The notes beneath the pieces are model-generated. The model saw nothing but the letters and a program-made list of their open reading frames with translations. It was not told the origin of the DNA and did no database searches. Positions 21,519 to 26,472 of a stretch of DNA of 26,472 nt are shown here, piece by piece. Source of the stretch: Eubacterium sp. UBA4343 (GTDB taxonomy: Bacteria; Bacillota; Clostridia; Lachnospirales; Lachnospiraceae); NCBI GenBank assembly GCA_002394235.1, contig DGTF01000018.1:41035-67506 (forward strand), read 5' to 3'. The translations under genes were made by a program, and so were the position numbers. Positions within the stretch are counted from its first letter, which is position 1. Each line of letters begins with the position of its first letter.

Positions 21519-22166
21519 ATGAAGTTCAAATGTAAGGTTTGTGGGTATATCTACGAGGGAGATCAGGCTCCGGAGGAGTGCCCGAAGTGTCATCAGAAGA
21601 ATGTATTTGAGCCGGTGGATGAAGAAAAGAAGAATCCTTATGCCGGTACCAAGACGGAAAAGAATCTGCTGGAGGCTTTCTCCGGTGAGTCACAGGCACG
21701 CAACAAATACACATTCTTTGCTTCCGTTGCGAAGAAGCAGGGATTTGAGCAGATTGCGGCACTTTTCCTGAAAACAGCAGACAACGAGAAAGAGCATGCA
21801 AAGCTCTGGTTCAAGGAACTCGGTATGCTCGGCGACACAGAAGAGAATCTGCTGTCCGGTGCTCTTGGCGAGAATTATGAGTGGACCGATATGTATGTGC
21901 GTATGGCAAAGGATGCCGACGAGGAAGGCTTCCATGAGTTGGCCGAGAAGTTCCGCGGGGTTGCCGCGATTGAGAAGACACACGAGGAGCGCTACCGCAA
22001 GCTGCTTCACAACGTAGAGATGAAAGAGGTCTTCAAGAAGAGCGAGGTCAAGGTCTGGGAGTGCAGAAACTGCGGACATATCGTTGTGGGAACAGAAGCT
22101 CCGGAGGTTTGTCCGGTATGCAATCATCCGCAGTCCTTCTTTGAGGTTCATGAAGAGAACTATTGA
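21519..22166 (+). CDS. rbr: Rubrerythrin with rubredoxin domains at both ends
   Basis: This 215-residue diiron peroxidase protects anaerobes from hydrogen peroxide. An N-terminal rubredoxin-like knot has C5, C8, C21 and C24. The central four-helix bundle carries the diiron ligands in [30 protein letters not shown] and [10 protein letters not shown] second rubredoxin knot at the C-terminus has C182, C185, C198 and C201. Classical rubrerythrin has only the C-terminal knot and 'reverse' rubrerythrin only the N-terminal one; this protein has both. AGGAGG lies 8 bases before the ATG. A strong terminator follows. Confidence 0.93.
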   Translation: MKFKCKVCGYIYEGDQAPEECPKCHQKNVFEPVDEEKKNPYAGTKTEKNLLEAFSGESQARNKYTFFASVAKKQGFEQIAALFLKTADNEKEHAKLWFKELGMLGDTEENLLSGALGENYEWTDMYVRMAKDADEEGFHELAEKFRGVAAIEKTHEERYRKLLHNVEMKEVFKKSEVKVWECRNCGHIVVGTEAPEVCPVCNHPQSFFEVHEENY

Positions 22167-22187
22167 TTTTTCTGCTTAATATCTGGT

Positions 22188-22285
22188 GCATTCGTATGTT
22201 ATTGGTTTTACCGGCTGACGTCTTCCATGGGATCGCTCGTGGGAGATGTCAGATGGACGTATATCAGGTACCTTTTACGAATGTG
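22188..22285 (+). other. Structured 3' untranslated region of the rubrerythrin gene
   Basis: A long-range stem CATTCGTA / TACGAATG encloses an inner hairpin formed by CTGACGTCTTCCA and TGGGAGATGTCAG. No T-run follows, so it is not a second terminator. It precedes the real terminator at 22291. It may stabilise mRNA or be a small structured RNA. Confidence 0.4.
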
Positions 22286-22290
22286 TGATT

Positions 22291-22338
22291 CAGCGGGATG
22301 GCAAATGAGAGCGTTTGCCACCCCGCTGTTGTTTTTTC
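22291..22338 (+). terminator. Strong intrinsic terminator after rubrerythrin
   Basis: CAGCGGG plus ATGGCAAA pairs with TTTGCCA plus CCCGCTG, followed by a T-rich run TTGTTTTTTC. Confidence 0.9.
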
Positions 22339-22527
22339 TTGCATGTACGGAGGGTATTCCGGAAATATGATGTGGGAACCGGCGCTGCCGGTGGGAGGAA
22401 TTGTAAATTTATATTACCGGCAGGGGTTTTTGTGTAGATAAGGCGGGATATCTTGGTGTATAATTCAATCCATGACAGTTACTTATGGTAACTGAAGGGA
22501 ACTAAAGGGAATAATACGCAGGTTCTG
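22339..22527 (+). promoter_or_regulatory. Leader region of the RluA-like gene with -10 element
   Basis: TATAAT at 22459-22464, preceded by TG, is a likely extended -10; no good -35 is visible. Upstream, TGCCGGT and ACCGGCA could pair ahead of GGGGTTTTT, a weak terminator-like structure near 22392-22432. Confidence 0.4.
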
Positions 22528-23748
22528 ATGGATGAAGCAATCAAAGCGCAGATTTTGTTAACGGAAGCGGATGGGACTCAGGATCGGACGACTGAGACGG
22601 CGGGGCAGAGGTACCGGATGATCAGAATTCTCAGAGAAACGGAAAATTATATAGCGGTAAGAAAACCTGCCGGTATGGCGACGCAGTCGGGGAAACTGGG
22701 GCAGATGGATCTGATGAATGAGCTTCTGAATGAGCTTGCGGCCAGACAGCGCAAGGAGAGACGCATACAGGGGAAGACACGGCCGTCCCGGGCTCCGTAT
22801 CTGGCGGTGATCAATCGTCTCGACCAGCCTGTGGAAGGGATCGTTCTCTTCGCGAAAAATCCGAAGGCTGCGGCGAAGCTCTCGGAGATGCTGAGAAATC
22901 ACGAGATCCGCAAGGAGTATCTGGCGGTTGTATACCTGACGAAGGGGAGGGGCTCTTCCGGCAGGATCGATATGGCTGGAGAGGCCGGGACAGATGACAG
23001 GACCTGCCCGGACAGCGACATTGTAATGGATGAGGGGATGGATCCGGCCGGTGACATCGGAATAGATGACGGGATCGGGCCGCTTGACGGGCAATGGCAT
23101 CAGCTTTCAGATTTCATGCTCTTCGACGGCAGAAGCAACCGGTCCGAGATTGTCGGAGAGAGTGTACCGGGGGCGCAGAGGGCAGTTCTGAAGTACAGAA
23201 TTCTGAAGATTTCCGTGGCGACTCAGGCAGGAACAAATCGCGGGCAGGAGTTGGACTGTGGAAGAAGCATGGCATCCCGGAGCGGCGAAAGTCACGGGCA
23301 GGAGTTGGACTGCGGAAGAAGCATGGCATCCCGGAGCGGCGATAGTCACAGGCAGGAGCGGGCCTTCGGGAAGAACGGAACTGATCATGCCGATGATGAT
23401 CCCGGGACAAGAAAGGGGGCACCGGAGAGCCCGGCCGACGTTTATGAGTCCGGCACGAAGAAGGCACTGCTGGAGATTGATCTTGGCACGGGCAGGCATC
23501 ATCAGATCCGGCTGCAGCTTTCTCACGCGGGAATGCCGATCGTGGGAGACCGGAAATACGGTGTTGAGAGCTTCTGGGAGGTGGAACACACAAAAAAACG
23601 ATGGGGAGAGCATGGAAATTTTCCGGCTCTGTGTGCGTTCCGTCTGATCTTTACCGATCCGTGGAGCAAAGCCCGGACAGAGATCCGGGCACTGCCGGAG
23701 GGGGAGAATTTCAAGAGCTTTGGGGAGAACCGGCTGGAGGAGATCTGA
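22528..23748 (+). CDS. RluA family pseudouridine synthase with repeat-expanded insert
   Basis: This 406-residue enzyme isomerises uridine to pseudouridine in rRNA or tRNA. The catalytic-loop aspartate is D99 in NRLDQPVEG (family consensus HRLDxxTSG, so His is replaced by Asn and TSG by VEG), and LGTGRHHQIRLQLSHAGMPIVGDRKYG forms the second conserved block, split here by length rules into family motifs GRHHQIR and GDRKYG. Typical members are about 300 residues. The excess is a polar insert from ~140 to ~310 containing a 54-bp tandem duplication. ATG 22528 has a weak site; ATG 22618 has AGAGG at 6-base spacing and begins just before the conserved domain, so it is a good alternative. The target base is unknown. 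Confidence 0.85.
   Translation: MDEAIKAQILLTEADGTQDRTTETAGQRYRMIRILRETENYIAVRKPAGMATQSGKLGQMDLMNELLNELAARQRKERRIQGKTRPSRAPYLAVINRLDQPVEGIVLFAKNPKAAAKLSEMLRNHEIRKEYLAVVYLTKGRGSSGRIDMAGEAGTDDRTCPDSDIVMDEGMDPAGDIGIDDGIGPLDGQWHQLSDFMLFDGRSNRSEIVGESVPGAQRAVLKYRILKISVATQAGTNRGQELDCGRSMASRSGESHGQELDCGRSMASRSGDSHRQERAFGKNGTDHADDDPGTRKGAPESPADVYESGTKKALLEIDLGTGRHHQIRLQLSHAGMPIVGDRKYGVESFWEVEHTKKRWGEHGNFPALCAFRLIFTDPWSKARTEIRALPEGENFKSFGENRLEEI
23242..23363 (+). repeat. In-frame 54-bp tandem duplication inside the RluA-like gene
   Basis: Two units of 54 bp (18 codons; GQELDCGRSMASRSG) start at 23242 and 23296, with a partial third from 23350. They lie in the variable insert between the two conserved RluA blocks and preserve the frame. 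Confidence 0.92.
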
Positions 23749-23807
23749 TCTGCCGTCGTATGCGATATATGTAAAAAAATGAAATTCAGGGGAGCATCGC
23801 AGGATTT

Positions 23808-26276
23808 ATGAAGAAAGCTATTCGTGTTTTTTTAATACTGCTGGTGATTTTCGTTGCGGGCGTGATTGTGTTTTCGCTGCAGATCAACCGCAGGCAGGAG
23901 CCGGAGAATACAGAGGAGGCGACGGGGCCGACGCTTCCGGTCGTCTTCATGGAGATTGACGGGACGGATGTGAACGAGATGTTCGGGGTGCGCGGGAATC
24001 TGCAGGAAACCTCGGAGAGGGACTCGGTCACTCCGCTTCCATCTTCGAAGAAACTGTCGTTCCGTATAGATCCGAAGGAATCGGAGATAACGGGAGTAAG
24101 TTATGAGATTTCGTCCATCGCGGATGAGAGTCTGGTGGAGAACGGAGAAATCACGGATCAGAAGACTGGAGAGGATGGTTCGGTCACTGCTTCTTTTACG
24201 GCAAATTCGAACCTCCGGTCAGGCCAGGAATATATGCTCTGCATCGATCTGAAGCTGAAGAGCGGTGATGATGTCCGGTATTACACAAGACTTGTGCAGG
24301 GCAGCGGCATTGATTTCAGCGGCTATCTGAAATTTGTCAGTGATTTTGGGACAATGTGTCTGGACAAGAGTAATCAGGACACACTTGCGGGCTATCTGGA
24401 AACAGACGACAGCGGTACCTCAGGAGATTTTACGGATGTGGATATTACATCCGATACGGATACCGTTACCTGGGGAGACCTCTCGCCGTCTATGGTAACG
24501 GAGGCTGTGCCGGTAATCTGCGAGTGCAATACGACTACGGTCAGCATGGAAGCGGATTACATCATCAGTTCGAAGGACAGCGAGGGTGAGACGGAGTACT
24601 ATAAGGTAAAAGATTTCTACCGCATGAAATACGCGGACGGCACGACAAATATCTCACTGCTGAACTTCAAGAGGACGGCAGCGCTGATCTTCGACAGCAG
24701 CCTTCCGGTTCTGACAGACAGCGGGCTTTTGCTCGGCGTTCAGGACAGCAGCATATCCTATGCGTCCAGTGAGACGGGAAATATTGCTGTTTTTGCGGAA
24801 AACGGTGATCTCTGGTCGTACAATACGGAAACCGGAGCGTTGAGCTGTCTTTTTTCCTTCCGTGAAAAAGCAAACGGGAGCTATACTTTTGATGACCGCA
24901 CGGAAAATGAGCAGCATGACTTCGCAATAGAAAATGTGTCGGAAAACGGGGACGTCACCTTTGTGCTGTACGGCTATATGCCGTCCGGAGCGCATGAGGG
25001 ACGGATGGGGGCCGCCGTATTTACGTATTCGGCGAACACGGATATTTCAGAGGAGAGGATGTTTATTCCTCTGAATCAGAGCTACGATGTGCTGGAACGA
25101 AATATTTCCCGGCTGTCCTATGTGAGCAGCAAGGATGAACTGTATCTGTTTCTGGGGACGGAGCTGTGCAAGATTAATCTTGCGGACGGGTCGTACGATG
25201 TGGTGCAGGATACGATTGACAGCAGCGGATTCGCGTCGTCGGATTCGCAGCAGGTGGTCGCATGGCTTGACAGTGACAATACAGGCGGCTCGAAGACGGC
25301 GACAATGCTCGATCTGGAGAGTGGAAAGTCACTGCAGATCCCGGCGCCGGACGGGGAGGCCATTGTTTCCTGCGGCTTTGTGGACAATGATTATGTGTAC
25401 GGGCTGGTTAAGGATGAGGATGTGATTACCGGAAGTGACGGCACAATTACATGTGGAATGTATCGTCTTGTCATTGAGGACATCAACGGAACGGTCAAGA
25501 AGGATTACCAGAAGGAGAATCAGTATGTCACCGCGGTGTCAGAGGAGCATGACGCACTCGCACTCAGGCTGTCTGCATTGTCCGACGGTACCTACCGGGA
25601 TGCGGGAACGGACCGCATCGTAAAGAATGGACAGGAAGACACAGGCGTAGGAATCAGCACAACGACCGACAGCCGCACAGGGCAGGAGAAGGTGCTCACT
25701 CTCGGAAATGGTTCCGCTGAAAAAATCACACAGAAGAGTGCGGAGATTCTCTATACAAAAGCGGGGTCCGAGACCATTCTGGAGTGGCCGGAGACGGATC
25801 AGAACCTGTATTCTGTATATGGGTTTGGAACGCTGCAGGGAATATACAGCAGCGTAAACCGGGCAATCGCGGCGGCGGATGGTGTGTCGGGACTGGTGCT
25901 CGACAGCGCACAGAGATATGTGTGGGTGAGAGGAGACTGGCCGTCTTCCTATACGATTGATACCGCGACGATTCCGGAGGGGTTCCTGGAGCTTGCCTAT
26001 GATTCGGACGCGCTTGGAAATCTGCTCGGGTCCGGATATACTGTGCTGAATCTGTCGGGATGTACGCGTGAGGAGCTGTACTATCAGCTTTCAAAGGGTT
26101 ATCCGGTGCTCGCAAGGGTTTCGGACAGCAGTGTATATTATGTGATCGGGTATGACGAGTATAATATCTGGATTTATGATAAAACGAGCGGGAAGGCAAA
26201 GGCGGTAGCTACAGATGATGCGGATGCGCTTTTCAAGAAGAATTCGTATCAGTTCCTGAGCTATATTGCCGCCTGA
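23808..26276 (+). CDS. Large membrane-anchored extracellular protein with degenerate C39-like C-terminus
   Basis: This 822-residue protein has an N-terminal hydrophobic anchor (residues ~5-25, LILLVIFVAGVIVFS) and no lipobox Cys, so the bulk should be outside the membrane. Residues ~40-290 are beta-rich and Asp/Ser/Thr-rich. Residues ~300-600 contain recurring short beta segments with Gly-Asp turns (AVFAENGDLWSYNTETG, LYLFLGTELCKINLADGS) that look like a beta-propeller. The last ~130 residues resemble the C39-like cysteine peptidase fold (ELYYQLSKGYPVLARV, VYYVIGYDEYNIWIYD), but the expected catalytic Cys and His are not present. The role is unknown; it may be a cell-surface sensing or binding protein. 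GCAGGA lies close before the ATG. Confidence 0.7.
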   Translation: MKKAIRVFLILLVIFVAGVIVFSLQINRRQEPENTEEATGPTLPVVFMEIDGTDVNEMFGVRGNLQETSERDSVTPLPSSKKLSFRIDPKESEITGVSYEISSIADESLVENGEITDQKTGEDGSVTASFTANSNLRSGQEYMLCIDLKLKSGDDVRYYTRLVQGSGIDFSGYLKFVSDFGTMCLDKSNQDTLAGYLETDDSGTSGDFTDVDITSDTDTVTWGDLSPSMVTEAVPVICECNTTTVSMEADYIISSKDSEGETEYYKVKDFYRMKYADGTTNISLLNFKRTAALIFDSSLPVLTDSGLLLGVQDSSISYASSETGNIAVFAENGDLWSYNTETGALSCLFSFREKANGSYTFDDRTENEQHDFAIENVSENGDVTFVLYGYMPSGAHEGRMGAAVFTYSANTDISEERMFIPLNQSYDVLERNISRLSYVSSKDELYLFLGTELCKINLADGSYDVVQDTIDSSGFASSDSQQVVAWLDSDNTGGSKTATMLDLESGKSLQIPAPDGEAIVSCGFVDNDYVYGLVKDEDVITGSDGTITCGMYRLVIEDINGTVKKDYQKENQYVTAVSEEHDALALRLSALSDGTYRDAGTDRIVKNGQEDTGVGISTTTDSRTGQEKVLTLGNGSAEKITQKSAEILYTKAGSETILEWPETDQNLYSVYGFGTLQGIYSSVNRAIAAADGVSGLVLDSAQRYVWVRGDWPSSYTIDTATIPEGFLELAYDSDALGNLLGSGYTVLNLSGCTREELYYQLSKGYPVLARVSDSSVYYVIGYDEYNIWIYDKTSGKAKAVATDDADALFKKNSYQFLSYIAA

Positions 26277-26303
26277 GTAAGACTATTCGTATACAGTCTC
26301 TTA

Positions 26304-26320
26304 CACACGCTTTTCGTGTG
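26304..26320. other. Short hairpin after the large surface protein gene
   Basis: CACACG and CGTGTG flank a CTTTT loop 28 bases after the stop codon. No T-run follows, so termination activity is doubtful. Confidence 0.35.
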
Positions 26321-26342
26321 ACGAGCCTGTCTGCGTTTTCGA

Positions 26343-26472
26343 AGAGTTGTTCAGACCGTGATATGTATAAGCTACGGATTGCTCCGTGCTTCGCACTCTC
26401 GCAATCCAACAGGTACTCGCACTTCCGTGCCGCTTGCGCGTCACTTCGTGCTCATACCTGTTGCCTTCGAAA
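26343..26472 (-). repeat. MITE-like repeat family A, copy 3 (cut by window end)
   Basis: The copy begins TGTATAAG and contains CTTCCGTGCCGCTTGCGCG and CTCATACCTGTTG blocks shared with the copies at 3655-3806 and 6270-6529. The interior differs (CTACGGATTGCTCCGTG), indicating a mosaic family. The right part lies outside the window. Confidence 0.7.

Overview
The window looks like chromosomal DNA from an anaerobic, gut-type Firmicute, most likely a Lachnospiraceae-like clostridium. The evidence is the gene content: a Ni-type carbon monoxide dehydrogenase, a rubrerythrin, a conjugated bile-acid hydrolase, Ktr-type K+ uptake, EutS/EutP microcompartment genes and strong AGGAGG-type ribosome binding sites. 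The genus cannot be named from the sequence alone. No rRNA, tRNA, CRISPR array or transposase gene was recognised.

Layout. 1-3652: a consensus promoter, a TDT/TehA-like transporter, an overlapping cooS and a terminator. 3655-7659: a p-aminobenzoate (folate precursor) cluster pabA-pabB-pabC, interrupted by two copies of a MITE-like repeat; pabC is split by a -1 frameshift at a T7 tract. 7631-9013 (minus): a MATE exporter converging on and overlapping pabC. 9375-11212: a microcompartment remnant, with a truncated eutH, two tandem eutS/pduU-type shell genes and eutP, but no shell-lumen enzymes. 11580-13552: an ATP-grasp ligase (glutathionylspermidine synthase-like) with a glutaredoxin and a terminator. 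13710-20073: a K+ homeostasis block, with a Kef-type antiporter (minus) divergent from ktrB, ktrA, a 40-residue membrane peptide, a KdpD-like kinase and a KdpE-like regulator. 20232-23748: a bile salt hydrolase, a double-rubredoxin rubrerythrin and an RluA-type pseudouridine synthase. 23808-26276: a large membrane-anchored protein with a degenerate C39-like C-terminus. The window ends in another copy of the repeat family.

The most unusual structure is upstream of ktrB. A perfect 37-bp-period array carries one start codon per unit and forms a ladder of four short ORFs, preceded by a hydrophobic 12-residue leader. The ktrB start codon is the ATG of the fifth unit. Other points of note are a C-cluster cysteine replaced by aspartate in CooS, an HIV-type UUUUUUA slippery heptamer exactly where pabC must shift frame, two identical 97-bp structured intergenic repeats, and a general tendency to short tandem duplications (21, 29, 37, 54, 57, 63 and 64 bp units) both between genes and in frame inside pabB, pabC and the rluA-like gene.
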